Below are positions 34,192 to 42,571 of a DNA stretch of 64,000 nucleotides, piece after piece. Below the pieces are notes generated by a model. It made no database searches. It was not told where the DNA came from and worked only from the letters and a program-made list of their open reading frames with translations. Source of the DNA: Oscillospiraceae bacterium (lineage in GTDB: Bacteria > Bacillota > Clostridia > Oscillospirales > Ruminococcaceae). The stretch spans positions 1 to 64,000 of the forward strand of contig JAFUAD010000063.1 in the NCBI GenBank assembly GCA_017460835.1, read 5' to 3'. Position 1 is the stretch's first letter. Each line of letters starts with the position of its first letter. The position numbers and the translations under genes are program-made.

Positions 34192-35258
34192 GCCGGCGCC
34201 TCCTGTCCGTCCGCAAAGAGCGCTGAGAGCGCACTGATCGGGATTTTTTCCATGCGGCAGCGGCCGATCGCCTCGGGCAGAATCACCGTAATGTCAGAAG
34301 CTGCGGCCTTTTTGTCAATCGCCGCGATCCTTGCCATATCGTCCGGGCTGAACGGCGAGACGACCGGGAGCCCCGCGCGGCGCAGCGTGAACAGGATGCG
34401 CTCGCCCGCATCGGCCGCAAGCAAGCCGCGTCTGACCGCAGCCCGCGTGACGATCGCCGTGCCGATCGCGACGGCGTGACCGTGCGAAATGCCGAAATCA
34501 CTGAGCCGCTCGATCGCGTGGGCGGCGGTGTGGCCGAGGTTCAGCAGCTTGCGCACACCCTTCTCGTTCGGGTCCTCCGTTACGATCTTCGACTTGTAAA
34601 TCACCGAGCGCACGATGATTTCCTCGTAGCTGCTTTCGGGATCTCCGTGCTCGTAAATCTCGAAAAGTGCCGTATCATCGAGGATTCCGTGCTTGATCGC
34701 CTCTGCTGAGCCGTCGTGAATCTCATGCTGCGAGAGCGTTTGCAGGGTGTCGGTGTCGCAGATGACCGCGAGCGGCTGGTGGAACACGCCCGCGAGATTT
34801 TTGCCGTGGTCGAGGTTGACCGCCGTCTTGCCGCCGACGGATGCATCGACCGCCGCAAGCAGCGTTGTCGGGAGCTGCACAAACGGGATGCCCCGCAGGT
34901 AACAGCCCGCCGCAAAGCCCGTCAGGTCGCCGATGACACCGCCGCCGAGCGCGACTGCAAGGTCGGCGCGGGTCATGTGCGCCTCGCAGAATGCCTCCAG
35001 CAGCGCGCCGAAAACCGCGATCGACTTGCTCTCCTCGCCGGGATTGACGACGAATTCCGAGACGGTGAATCCCGCGCCGGCAAAGGATTTTTTCGCCTGC
35101 TCCATGTAGAGCGGCGCAACATTTTTGTCGCTGACGATCATGACGCGGCAGGGCGCCTTGATTGCGGCGATCTCCGCGCCTGCGGTGTTCAGCAGCCCGC
35201 TGCCGGTCAGAATCGGGTAGGACGCGCCGTCCGGCGTCGTCAGAATGGTTTTATGCAT
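34188..35258 (-). CDS. aroB: 3-dehydroquinate synthase
   Basis: 356 residues. NAD and metal sites are visible in VALGGGVIGDLTGFAAG, LPTTLLAAVDASVGGKTAVN, the NLGHTAAHAIE metal histidine and SHGHAVAIG. It cyclises DAHP. GGAG lies before ATG 35258; aroA overlaps its stop. Confidence 0.95.
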   Translation of the reverse strand: MHKTILTTPDGASYPILTGSGLLNTAGAEIAAIKAPCRVMIVSDKNVAPLYMEQAKKSFAGAGFTVSEFVVNPGEESKSIAVFGALLEAFCEAHMTRADLAVALGGGVIGDLTGFAAGCYLRGIPFVQLPTTLLAAVDASVGGKTAVNLDHGKNLAGVFHQPLAVICDTDTLQTLSQHEIHDGSAEAIKHGILDDTALFEIYEHGDPESSYEEIIVRSVIYKSKIVTEDPNEKGVRKLLNLGHTAAHAIERLSDFGISHGHAVAIGTAIVTRAAVRRGLLAADAGERILFTLRRAGLPVVSPFSPDDMARIAAIDKKAAASDITVILPEAIGRCRMEKIPISALSALFADGQEAPA

Positions 35259-35335
35259 GGTGGTTCTCCTTCCTCATCAGGGTTCCGTCTGTCACAAATC
35301 AGTTCTGCTTCTGTCCGGATGCCGCGGATGTACGA

Positions 35336-36175
35336 TCAGTTTCCGCCGGCGGATGCCTTGAGAATTCTGCCCTCGCGCAGGCAGCCGCGCAGCTTTTCCG
35401 CGTCATTGGCTTCGAGCGCTTCGAGATAGGGCTTGAGGTTCTCGATCAGCACGCGCAGCTCCTCGGCGAGATACTCGCGGTTGTCGAGCATCAGCTCCGT
35501 CCACATGTCCTCATCGAGCCGCGCGACACGGGTCAGGTCGCGGAAGCTGCCCGCGGAGAATCCGCGCCGCTTCTGTGCGGTCGGGGACTTGACATATGCG
35601 CCCGACACGATATGCGCGAGCTGTGAGGTGTAGGCGATGATCCGGTCGTGCTCGTCCGGATTCGAGAAGGTCAGGTGCGCAAAGCCGATATCCGTGAAGT
35701 AATTTTTCAGCATTTCAAGCGTCGGCAGATCGGTATTGGCGTCCGGCGTCAGGATCATCGAGGCGCCGTCAAAGAGCGATTCGCTCGCATTGACAAAGCC
35801 GCCCTGCTCCTTGCCCGCCATCGGGTGTCCGCCGATGTAGCGGAAGCCGTTTTTCTGCGCAATTTCTGACATTTCCCCGACGACTGCGCGCTTGACGCCG
35901 CAGATATCGACGAGGATGCAGTGTGCCCGGCCGAGCACCTCCGCATGCTCTTTCGTCCAGCGGATCGCCGCACCGGGGCGCAGCGCCGTGATGACCAGAT
36001 CGCAGGTTTCGAGCAGCTCGTCCGTGAGTGCCTTGTCTATCGCGCCGGTCATCCGCGCAAACATCATGACCTCCTGATCGAGGTCGAAGCCGTAAACTGT
36101 GTGCAGCGTGCGCGATTTGGTCGCTTTTGCGTAGGAACCGCCGATCAGTCCCAGACCGATAATTGCAATGTTCAT
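35336..36175 (-). CDS. tyrA: Prephenate dehydrogenase
   Basis: 279 residues from ATG 36175. Rossmann motif IIGLGLIGGSYAKA at the N-terminus, then VDICGVKRAVV, the catalytic GGHPMAGKE and the helical dimer domain (SQLAHIVSGAYV, SFRDLTRVA). It makes 4-hydroxyphenylpyruvate for tyrosine. There is no C-terminal ACT domain. GGGAGG precedes the chosen start. Confidence 0.94.
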   Translation of the reverse strand: MNIAIIGLGLIGGSYAKATKSRTLHTVYGFDLDQEVMMFARMTGAIDKALTDELLETCDLVITALRPGAAIRWTKEHAEVLGRAHCILVDICGVKRAVVGEMSEIAQKNGFRYIGGHPMAGKEQGGFVNASESLFDGASMILTPDANTDLPTLEMLKNYFTDIGFAHLTFSNPDEHDRIIAYTSQLAHIVSGAYVKSPTAQKRRGFSAGSFRDLTRVARLDEDMWTELMLDNREYLAEELRVLIENLKPYLEALEANDAEKLRGCLREGRILKASAGGN

Positions 36176-36222
36176 TTGAAATCCTCCCAAGCAGCACGCA
36201 TTGCGCACTGCTTTCCGGTTCA

Positions 36223-37074
36223 TTATGATTCTGATGTGTCCGGATGCAGCCCTGTCAGCGCAGTGAACGCTTCCGCTTCATACTCCGGAATCAGCAGATA
36301 GAAATCGCCTTTGGCATCCGTAATCCCGATTTGAAAGCAGTGTGCAAACAGTGTTCCGAACTGGTTGACTGTGATTTTGAACTGCCGGTATCTGCCGCTG
36401 TGATACGGCTCGGATTTGTGCCAGTCTGCAAAGCTGCACCGCTTTTTCAGGCGCTTCATCGTGCGCAGCGCAGAGCACGGAATCTCCCGGACATCCTCTG
36501 TACTCGCAAGAAAGAGGCTGCCGTCCTGCACATAGGCATAGAGATCGAGATTGAGATAATCGTTGAAGCCGTCCAGACTTTTGTGCTTCGGCTTGCCGTC
36601 CTTCATGACGAACCGTTCCGCGAGCACATCGAGATCCAGAGCAGATTCCGGCACGCCGAGCGATTCGCGCGCCTGACGGAGCAGCACCTCTGCACGATCG
36701 TCCAATTCCTGTGCCTCAGCGGCTTCGGCGGTCTGCTTCCGGCGCCGCTTTCCGAGGAGGAACAGCACCAGCCACAGCACAAAACAGATGCCGCCAAGCC
36801 AATAGAGCCACGGCGCATTCCGGTATCCCGCAGAAGGGTCACCGGCGGAGACCGCACAGAGCAGGATCACCGCCCAGCCAAACCAGCAAAGCGTCTTTGC
36901 GATTTCAGCAGGCAGCGGCAGACCGGCTTTCTTTTCCTGCTGTGCGTATTGTTCGCAGAACGCCTCTATTTCGGCAGTCTGTTCTGTATCCGCCCGCCGG
37001 ATCACAAAGACATCTCCGGCAAACCCGGTGCTGTCTGCATCCTCTGTGATATTCACACCAAACAGATTCTGCAT
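36223..37074 (-). CDS. Unknown two-helix membrane protein in the aro operon
   Basis: 283 residues. Two membrane helices lie at about 62-80 and 88-108, followed by a basic stretch (GKRRRKQ) and a soluble domain with alternating strands (LYAYVQDGSLFLAS, YRQFKITVNQFGTLF, FYLLIPEYEAEAF). It starts 3 bases after the acetyltransferase stop, so it is co-transcribed with the aro genes. No family is recognised and no link to the pathway is visible. Confidence 0.75.
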   Translation of the reverse strand: MQNLFGVNITEDADSTGFAGDVFVIRRADTEQTAEIEAFCEQYAQQEKKAGLPLPAEIAKTLCWFGWAVILLCAVSAGDPSAGYRNAPWLYWLGGICFVLWLVLFLLGKRRRKQTAEAAEAQELDDRAEVLLRQARESLGVPESALDLDVLAERFVMKDGKPKHKSLDGFNDYLNLDLYAYVQDGSLFLASTEDVREIPCSALRTMKRLKKRCSFADWHKSEPYHSGRYRQFKITVNQFGTLFAHCFQIGITDAKGDFYLLIPEYEAEAFTALTGLHPDTSES

Positions 37075-37077
37075 TGT

Positions 37078-37851
37078 TCAGCCTCCTGTATTCATCTCCG
37101 CGATCTTTTCCAGAGAATCCGCCTCCATCTCCGTCCATGCCGGGCGGAATCCCGATCGCACCGCATTGCGCGCCGAGGGCAGATTGCACCATGCGCAGCA
37201 GTAAAACGGCACCTTATCCCGGTTCAGAATCTCGATTGCAAGCCGGCTTGTCAGCGCGGAGGCGATGCCGCGGTGCCGGTATTCCGGCAGCACATCGACC
37301 CCGATCTGCCACATGTCCGCACAGTCCGCCGAGCATCCCGCGAGCCCGACCAGCGTCTCGCCGTCATAGGCCCCGACGCCCAGAATATCGAGCTCTGCGC
37401 GCTTTTGGCAGAGTGCGTTGCTCCATTGCGGCAGATACAGCGGCGCAAAGTCCGCCTGCGTCATGACGCGCAGCGAAAAATCGCAAGGCAGCGGCTGCAA
37501 TGCCCGCAGCTCCGGCAGCCAGTATTCCGCCGTAAAGCAGACCCCGAACCCGAACGGCGCGAGCGCCTCGTGCAGCGCGTGCAGATGCGGCGGCTCGAAG
37601 CAGTGTGAGGCGGGGTACCGGTTCAGATAATCCGCCGCGATTTCCCGGAGCGGCTCAATGACCGATGCGGTGATATTGTGCCCGTAGCTGACGAAATATG
37701 CCGGATACGGCAGGCTCAGGTATTTTCGCGCATCCGGAGAGACGGCAGCCGGCACGATGACCGGATGCGATTTTGTGAAATCCTCCGGTTCACATCCAAG
37801 ATCGACTGCGGACTGCCGCATTGCCGTGCGCAGGATTTCCTGCTGTGTCAT
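37078..37851 (-). CDS. GNAT-family N-acetyltransferase
   Basis: 257 residues. The C-terminal half has the GNAT fold: GVGAYDGETLVGLAGCS, then IGVDVLPEYRHRGIASALTS with the acetyl-CoA loop R-H-R-G-I-A, then the NLPSARNAVRSGF end. The N-terminal half is less conserved and may bind the acceptor. The start overlaps the aroF stop (ATGA). Acceptor unknown. Confidence 0.85.
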   Translation of the reverse strand: MTQQEILRTAMRQSAVDLGCEPEDFTKSHPVIVPAAVSPDARKYLSLPYPAYFVSYGHNITASVIEPLREIAADYLNRYPASHCFEPPHLHALHEALAPFGFGVCFTAEYWLPELRALQPLPCDFSLRVMTQADFAPLYLPQWSNALCQKRAELDILGVGAYDGETLVGLAGCSADCADMWQIGVDVLPEYRHRGIASALTSRLAIEILNRDKVPFYCCAWCNLPSARNAVRSGFRPAWTEMEADSLEKIAEMNTGG

Positions 37852-38855
37852 GCTTCCTGCAAAAAGCCGTGAAGCGCGTGCAGCTTCTTCGCGAGTGCAT
37901 CAAATGCCTCCGGTTTGATCGACTGCGGGCCGTCACAGACCGCATGCTCGGGGTCATTGTGTACCTCGATGATCAGGCCGTCGGCGCCCGCCGCGACTGC
38001 CGCCGGCGCGATCTTCGGCACCATCCATGCCTTGCCGCAGGCGTGGCTCGGGTCTACGATGATCGGCAGGTGCGTCAGGTGCCGCAGCACCGTCACTGCG
38101 CCGATATCAAGAATATTGCGTGTATACGTTTCAAATGTGCGGATGCCGCGCTCGCAGAGGATGACATTGTGATTGCCGCCCGCCATGATGTATTCCGCGC
38201 TCATCAGCCATTCCTCGTAGGTCGCGGAGAGCCCGCGCTTTAAGAGCACCGGCTTTTCCTGATGCCCAAGCTCCTTGAGCAGCGAGAAGTTCTGCATATT
38301 CCGCGCCCCGACCTGAATGATATCGACATCCTTGAAGGCCGGCAGATGCTCCGCATCCATGATCTCGGTGACGATCGGCAGGCCGGTTTCCTCTCGCGCG
38401 ATCTTCAGCAGCTCCAGCCCCTCAAGCCCCATCCCCTGAAAGGAATAGGGCGAGGTACGCGGCTTGAATGCGCCGCCGCGCAGGACGGTCGCGCCGCTTG
38501 CCTTGACCGCCTTTGCGATCCCGACGATCTGGTCCTCGTTCTCGACGGAGCATGGCCCCGCCATGAGCGTCAGCGTGCCCCCGCCGATCTGCGTATCGCG
38601 AACCGGGATGACGGTCGGCTCCGGGTGAAATTTCTTGTTTGCGTGCTTATAGGGCTCCTGCACGCGCTTGACGTCCTCGACGATTTCGAGCGCACAGATC
38701 AGGTCTGCGTCGATCGCGGCGGTGTCGCCGACCAGACCGAGGATCGTGCGGGAGGTTCCGACGCTCTCGTGAACGTCGATCTGCTTTTCCTTCAGCCAGG
38801 CGATCAGGCTGTCGAGCTGTGCCTGATTCGGATTTTCCTTGAGTACAACGATCAT
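37848..38855 (-). CDS. aroF: DAHP synthase (type I-beta, with N-terminal regulatory domain)
   Basis: 335 residues. It condenses phosphoenolpyruvate and erythrose-4-phosphate, the first step of the pathway. Residues 1-70 are a ferredoxin-like domain (MIVVLKENPNQAQLD) as in the Thermotoga type, which mediates feedback inhibition by Tyr/Phe. The barrel follows with MAGPCSVE, RGGAFKPRTSPYSFQG, QVGARNMQN, LLKRG and DPSHACGK metal and substrate residues. It is the first gene of an 11-gene operon and lies directly behind the attenuator leader. Confidence 0.95.
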   Translation of the reverse strand: MIVVLKENPNQAQLDSLIAWLKEKQIDVHESVGTSRTILGLVGDTAAIDADLICALEIVEDVKRVQEPYKHANKKFHPEPTVIPVRDTQIGGGTLTLMAGPCSVENEDQIVGIAKAVKASGATVLRGGAFKPRTSPYSFQGMGLEGLELLKIAREETGLPIVTEIMDAEHLPAFKDVDIIQVGARNMQNFSLLKELGHQEKPVLLKRGLSATYEEWLMSAEYIMAGGNHNVILCERGIRTFETYTRNILDIGAVTVLRHLTHLPIIVDPSHACGKAWMVPKIAPAAVAAGADGLIIEVHNDPEHAVCDGPQSIKPEAFDALAKKLHALHGFLQEA

Positions 38856-38875
38856 AATTCAGGGTTCCTTTCGCA

Positions 38876-38917
38876 GAAAAATAAAGCGCTCACAGCCGGG
38901 ATGACTGTCAGCGCTTT
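38876..38917 (-). terminator. Attenuator terminator in the aro leader
   Basis: On the minus strand AAAGCGCTGACAG and CTGTGAGCGCTTT form a 13-bp stem with a single mismatch, then ATTTTTCTG. It stands 68 bases after the leader peptide stop and 21 bases before aroF. A competing pairing of 38955-38966 (CTTGTGCATTGC) with 38914-38924 (GCATGCAAAAG) would take part of its 5' arm; this antiterminator is tentative. Confidence 0.8.
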
Positions 38918-38984
38918 TGCATGCATATCAAAGACGGGGTGGAGGAATGCAGCCGCAATGCACAAGTTGTTCAGCCATGCCGAT

Positions 38985-39056
38985 TCAGACCTTATCCGGA
39001 AAATAGATAAAGCCGTAAAATCGGGATTCAACTGCTGCACTGTGCAGAAGGTGCAT
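38985..39056 (-). CDS. Aromatic-rich leader peptide of the aro operon
   Basis: A 23-codon open frame begins with ATG at 39056, eight bases after AGGAG, and 35 bases downstream of the -10 box. The peptide starts MHLLHSAAVE and contains RFYGFIYFP: five aromatic residues (three Phe, two Tyr) within seven. It ends with TGA at 38985. Stalling of ribosomes at these codons when charged tRNA-Phe or tRNA-Tyr is scarce would change folding of the downstream leader and relieve the terminator at 38876-38917. This is the classical pheA/trp-type attenuation layout. The mechanism is inferred from the sequence. Confidence 0.8.
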   Translation of the reverse strand: MHLLHSAAVESRFYGFIYFPDKV

Positions 39057-39090
39057 GGCTCAGCACTCCTTTCGCTTCCTTGTAATTCTC

Positions 39091-39119
39091 ATTATAGCAT
39101 AAAATACACAGAATTGCAA
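39091..39119 (-). promoter_or_regulatory. Promoter of the aromatic amino acid operon
   Basis: On the minus strand TTGCAA (39119-39114) and TATAAT (39096-39091), 17-base spacer. The same -35 variant is used by the gene at 50181. Confidence 0.78.
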
Positions 39120-39172
39120 TAGGCAATTTGCACAAACATTTTACCGCGTTAAAGTCGTGCAGCGTGAAAGTG

Positions 39173-39391
39173 TCAGGGCTTTGGCAGCCGGCTGTCGGTG
39201 AGCCCTAAGATATAGTCTGTGCTGGTGCCGTAATACTGCGCGAGCTTGATGATGATTTCGACCGGGACGATCCGCTGTCCGCGCTCATATTTGGAATACA
39301 GCGACTGATCGCAGTAGAGGTATTCGCTGATCTCCCTCTGGGTTTTGTCATTGTCCTCGCGCAGGTCGCGGATGCGCGGAAAATACAGCAT
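39173..39391 (-). CDS. Small XRE-family HTH regulator
   Basis: 72 residues from ATG 39391. The five-helix HTH is complete (IRDLREDNDKTQREISEYLY, SLYSKYERGQRIVPVEIIIK, YYGTSTDYILGLTDS). The upstream frame is open, but AAAGGA about 11 bases ahead supports this start. It is divergent from the Cys-repeat lipoprotein gene, whose promoter spacer holds the palindrome GGACAATATGTCC, a plausible target. Confidence 0.85.
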   Translation of the reverse strand: MLYFPRIRDLREDNDKTQREISEYLYCDQSLYSKYERGQRIVPVEIIIKLAQYYGTSTDYILGLTDSRLPKP

Positions 39392-39566
39392 GTGCCATCG
39401 TCCTTTCGGGGCATCGGAATCCATTTTTATAATGTCCGCCTTGAATATATTATAATGGGAGTATACCCGGATATCGGAGGAATAGGACAAATTGACCAGA
39501 GAATGTGGAATCTGCACAAACCGCGCTCCGCCTTGTTATTCAAATCGGAGATTTTTCGCATTTTGG

Positions 39567-39595
39567 TTGACTTTATGGACAATATGTCCTATAAT
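39567..39595 (+). promoter_or_regulatory. Promoter with an operator-like palindrome in its spacer
   Basis: TTGACT (39567-39572) and TATAAT (39590-39595), 17-base spacer. The spacer contains the perfect dyad GGACAATATGTCC at 39577-39589. More GGACA/TGTCC half-sites occur at 39434 and 39486 towards the XRE gene. Confidence 0.75.
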
Positions 39596-39631
39596 GACGA
39601 TGGAGGGCCATCACCGAAAGGAGTGTTTGTT

Positions 39632-40807
39632 ATGAAAAAACTGTTCCTGATTATCTGCTCGCTGTTTGTTCTGTTATCGGTCGGCGGCTGCGGAGAATGC
39701 GATCACATCTGGAAAGAAGCCGACTGCACAAGTGCCCGAATATGTGAAAAATGCGGCAAAACCGAGGGCGAACCGCTGGGGCATAACTGGGAGGATGCTA
39801 CCTGTACCGAACCGAAAACATGCTCTGTCTGCGGGGAAACGGAAGGCGAAGCGCTCGGCCATGAGTGGCTGGAGGCTACCTGTGTAGACCCGAAAAAATG
39901 TTCTGTATGCGGAGCGACCGAGGGGAAAGAACTGGGGCATACATGGGTAGATGCGACCTGCACGGAACCGAAAACCTGTGCGGTTTGTGGGGAGACGAGA
40001 GGAGGGACGAGTCCTCATGTAGTAGCAGATCAGACATTGCTCTGCACGCAGGAGACGGAGTGTATCAACTGCGGTCAAATTATCCCCATACAAGGGCATA
40101 TATGGTCGGACGCTACCTGTACCGAGCCCAAAACTTGTTGGGTTTGCGGCGAAACTGAGGGAAAGGCACTGGGGCATGACTGGGAAGCCGCGACCTGTGA
40201 GCATCCCAAAACATGCAAAGTATGTCATGAAACCGAAGGCGAGCTTGCAAATCATAAATGGGTTGCAGCTACCTGCACAGAGCCGAAGCATTGTGAAGTG
40301 TGCGGCGAGACTGACGGGGAAGAGCTCGGTCATGATTTTGTTCGTGATATTATTATTGAAGCAACATTTACTGAAAATGGAAAATACCGGGATAAATGCA
40401 CCCGATGCGGTAAGACCGGCGAGTATGAACAAATATATTGGCTGACCGATGAGGAGAAGATACAAAAAATCAAAAAAACAGGAAAAAGATATACATATGA
40501 TCAAATTGCCCGTAATCCCGACAAATATATGGACACTCCTGCTATCTACACGGGAGAAGTGATACAGGTTTTGCAAAGCGGGAACAATTTGACCCTGAGA
40601 GTCGATATCACGGCGGTTCCCGGATATACGAGAACGTTTTATGAAGATACAATTATGGTAAAATACACTCTGCCAGACGGTGCTCCGCGAATTCTTGAGG
40701 ATGATATTGTAACGATTTACTGTATAAACAAGGGACTGTATACTTATGAAAGTGTCATGGGTGCGGATATAACGGTTCCTCTTGTCGAGGCATACTCTAT
40801 CGAATAA
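39632..40807 (+). CDS. Lipoprotein with about eight Cys-rich tandem repeats
   Basis: 391 residues with a signal peptide and lipobox (LLSVGGC, C20). From residue 23 to about 255 there are eight repeats of 26-27 residues on the pattern H-x-W-x-x-A-T-C-T-E-P-K-T-C-x-V-C-G-E-T-E-G; each has one single Cys and a C-x-x-C pair, like small zinc ribbons. One unit (TECINCGQ) is degenerate. The C-terminal 110 residues form a strand-rich domain (TGEVIQVLQSGNNLTLRV) of OB-like character. Ligand unknown; zinc binding or disulfide-linked rods outside the cell are both possible. GAAAGGAG precedes ATG 39632. Confidence 0.82.
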   Translation: MKKLFLIICSLFVLLSVGGCGECDHIWKEADCTSARICEKCGKTEGEPLGHNWEDATCTEPKTCSVCGETEGEALGHEWLEATCVDPKKCSVCGATEGKELGHTWVDATCTEPKTCAVCGETRGGTSPHVVADQTLLCTQETECINCGQIIPIQGHIWSDATCTEPKTCWVCGETEGKALGHDWEAATCEHPKTCKVCHETEGELANHKWVAATCTEPKHCEVCGETDGEELGHDFVRDIIIEATFTENGKYRDKCTRCGKTGEYEQIYWLTDEEKIQKIKKTGKRYTYDQIARNPDKYMDTPAIYTGEVIQVLQSGNNLTLRVDITAVPGYTRTFYEDTIMVKYTLPDGAPRILEDDIVTIYCINKGLYTYESVMGADITVPLVEAYSIE

Positions 40808-40820
40808 TGAGGTGATAATT

Positions 40821-41009
40821 ATGACGGATGATGAATTCAAGGAATTCAGGCGTTTTGTGGCAACAGCACTTGATAATATTCAAAAGAAAGAAGAAGAAAA
40901 TCAAAAGCTGATGAAATCAATCGTGAGCAATACAGCTGTTGTTGCGGTTTTTGTGGTGATTATTACCGCTTTGTTTGTATATGGTTACTTTAAGATTGCA
41001 AATTCGTAA
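40821..41009 (+). CDS. Small single-pass membrane protein
   Basis: 62 residues: an acidic, helical, coiled-coil-like part (TALDNIQKKEEENQKLMKSI) then one membrane helix (VAVFVVIITALFVYGYF). It starts 13 bases after the Cys-repeat lipoprotein, with GAGGTG ahead of the ATG, so the two are probably co-expressed. Confidence 0.75.
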   Translation: MTDDEFKEFRRFVATALDNIQKKEEENQKLMKSIVSNTAVVAVFVVIITALFVYGYFKIANS

Positions 41010-41036
41010 GCAGAGCTGATTAACGCATTTGTATCC

Positions 41037-41066
41037 CCCGCCGGACACCCCTCCGGCGGGCATTTT
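41037..41066 (+). terminator. Intrinsic terminator
   Basis: CCCGCCGGA (41037-41045) pairs perfectly with TCCGGCGGG (41052-41060), then CATTTTCG. Confidence 0.75.
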
Positions 41067-41108
41067 CGTGCCAAAACGGAGCCTGAGAGAAAAATCTTCG
41101 CAGGGTAC

Positions 41109-41137
41109 TTGAAAAAATCCGGAAAATAGTGTAAAAT
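41109..41137 (+). promoter_or_regulatory. Promoter of pgk
   Basis: TTGAAA (41109-41114) and TAAAAT (41132-41137), 17-base spacer, about 80 bases before the start codon. Confidence 0.7.
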
Positions 41138-41216
41138 AGAATAGGATGCGAATGCCCGCATGCGGGACAGGCGCATACTCCGAAACTAAACTGTATATTG
41201 AAAGGATGTTTTTGAC

Positions 41217-42446
41217 ATGGCTGGACTGAATAAGGTTACAGTAGACGACATTCAGGCAAAGGGCAAGAAGATTCTTGTCCGCTGCGATTTCAATGTTCCG
41301 CTGAAGGACGGCGAGATCACCAACGACAACCGCATTACCGCGGCACTCCCGACCATCAAGAAGCTGCTCGCAGACGGCGGCAAGCTGGTGCTCTGCTCGC
41401 ACCTGGGCAAGCCGAAGAACGGCCCGGAGGCAAAGTTCTCCCTCGCGCCGGTCGCAAAGCGCCTCGCAGAGCTCCTGCCGGAGACAAAGGTTACCTTTGC
41501 TGCGGATGACGCAGTCGTCGGCGAGAACGCAAAGGCAGCCGTCGCGGCAATGAACGAGGGCGAGATCGTCCTGCTGGAGAACACCCGGTTCCGCGGCGCC
41601 GAGGAGACCAAGGAGGCACAGTATGACGGCTTCTCGAAGGAGCTCGCAGACCTCGTGGACGGCGAAGTGTTCGTGATGGATGCCTTCGGCTCCTCTCACC
41701 GCGCACACGCTTCGACGGTCGGTGTCGCACGCTTCGTCAAGGAGACCGCAGTCGGCTACCTGATGCAGAAGGAAATCCAGTACCTCGGCAACGCGGTTGA
41801 GGATCCGGAGCGCCCGTTCGTGGCAATCCTCGGCGGCGCAAAGGTCGCAGACAAGCTCAATGTCATCTCCAACCTGCTCGAGAAGTGCGATACGCTGATC
41901 ATCGGCGGCGGCATGGCTTACACCTTCATCAAGGCACAGGGCGGCGAGATCGGCAAGTCTCTGGTCGATGACGAGAAGATCGACTACTGCAAGGAAATGC
42001 TCGCAAAGGCGGAGCAGCTCGGCAAGAAGCTCCTTCTGCCGGTCGATACCGTCATCGCAGCATCCTTCCCGGATCCGATCGACGCGGAGATCGCTGTCGA
42101 GGTCGTCGAGGCAAACGCGATTCCGGCTGACAAGATGGGTCTGGACATCGGCCCGAAGACCGCTGCACTCTTTGCAGAGGCCGCAAAGACCGCTAAGACC
42201 GTCGTCTGGAACGGCCCGATGGGCGTCTTCGAGAACCCGATCCTGAAGAAGGGCACCGTTGCAGTCTGCGAGGCACTGGCTGAGGCGGATGCGACCACGA
42301 TCATCGGCGGCGGCGATTCCGCGACGGCTGCGATTCAGCTCGGCTTTGCCGATAAGATGAGCCACATCTCCACCGGCGGCGGCGCTTCCCTTGAGTATCT
42401 CGAGGGCAAGGTTCTGCCGGGCGTTGCGGCAATTGCAGAAAAATAA
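41217..42446 (+). CDS. pgk: Phosphoglycerate kinase
   Basis: 409 residues. It transfers phosphate from 1,3-bisphosphoglycerate to ADP. Signatures are [36 protein letters not shown], the hinge and the nucleotide loop [13 protein letters not shown] stands upstream of ATG 41217. Codon use is strongly biased (GAG, AAG, CTC), as expected of an abundant protein. Confidence 0.97.
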   Translation: MAGLNKVTVDDIQAKGKKILVRCDFNVPLKDGEITNDNRITAALPTIKKLLADGGKLVLCSHLGKPKNGPEAKFSLAPVAKRLAELLPETKVTFAADDAVVGENAKAAVAAMNEGEIVLLENTRFRGAEETKEAQYDGFSKELADLVDGEVFVMDAFGSSHRAHASTVGVARFVKETAVGYLMQKEIQYLGNAVEDPERPFVAILGGAKVADKLNVISNLLEKCDTLIIGGGMAYTFIKAQGGEIGKSLVDDEKIDYCKEMLAKAEQLGKKLLLPVDTVIAASFPDPIDAEIAVEVVEANAIPADKMGLDIGPKTAALFAEAAKTAKTVVWNGPMGVFENPILKKGTVAVCEALAEADATTIIGGGDSATAAIQLGFADKMSHISTGGGASLEYLEGKVLPGVAAIAEK

Positions 42447-42464
42447 TTGAAACGAATCGGTTTT

Positions 42465-42487
42465 AGGCGGATTGCAACGATCCGCCT
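42465..42487. terminator. Hairpin after pgk
   Basis: AGGCGGAT (42465-42472) pairs with ATCCGCCT (42480-42487), extended by GTTT/AAAC. No T tract follows, so read-through into the next genes is likely. Confidence 0.45.
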
Positions 42488-42571
42488 GAAACTGTATTCA
42501 TCCGTTTTTGCATCGGCACTGACCGGATGAGCCGGCAAATCGCTGCCGGCTGACACAGGAGTAATACTGCC

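Noticed and set aside
38852-39040. A 62-codon frame in the aro leader that overlaps the attenuator peptide and aroF start
   Set aside because: It runs through the terminator stem in another frame, starts at GTG without a ribosome site, and its length is explained by chance; the 23-codon frame has the ribosome site and the aromatic codons.
38881-39090. T-box riboswitch upstream of aroF
   Set aside because: No T-box consensus (AGGGTGGNACCGCG) or long specifier stem; the short translated leader explains the region better.
40917-42365. A 482-codon minus-strand frame opposite pgk (and similar frames opposite gpmI at 46524-47945 and the lipoprotein at 51710-53191)
   Set aside because: All mirror highly biased genes on the plus strand; none has a family signature.
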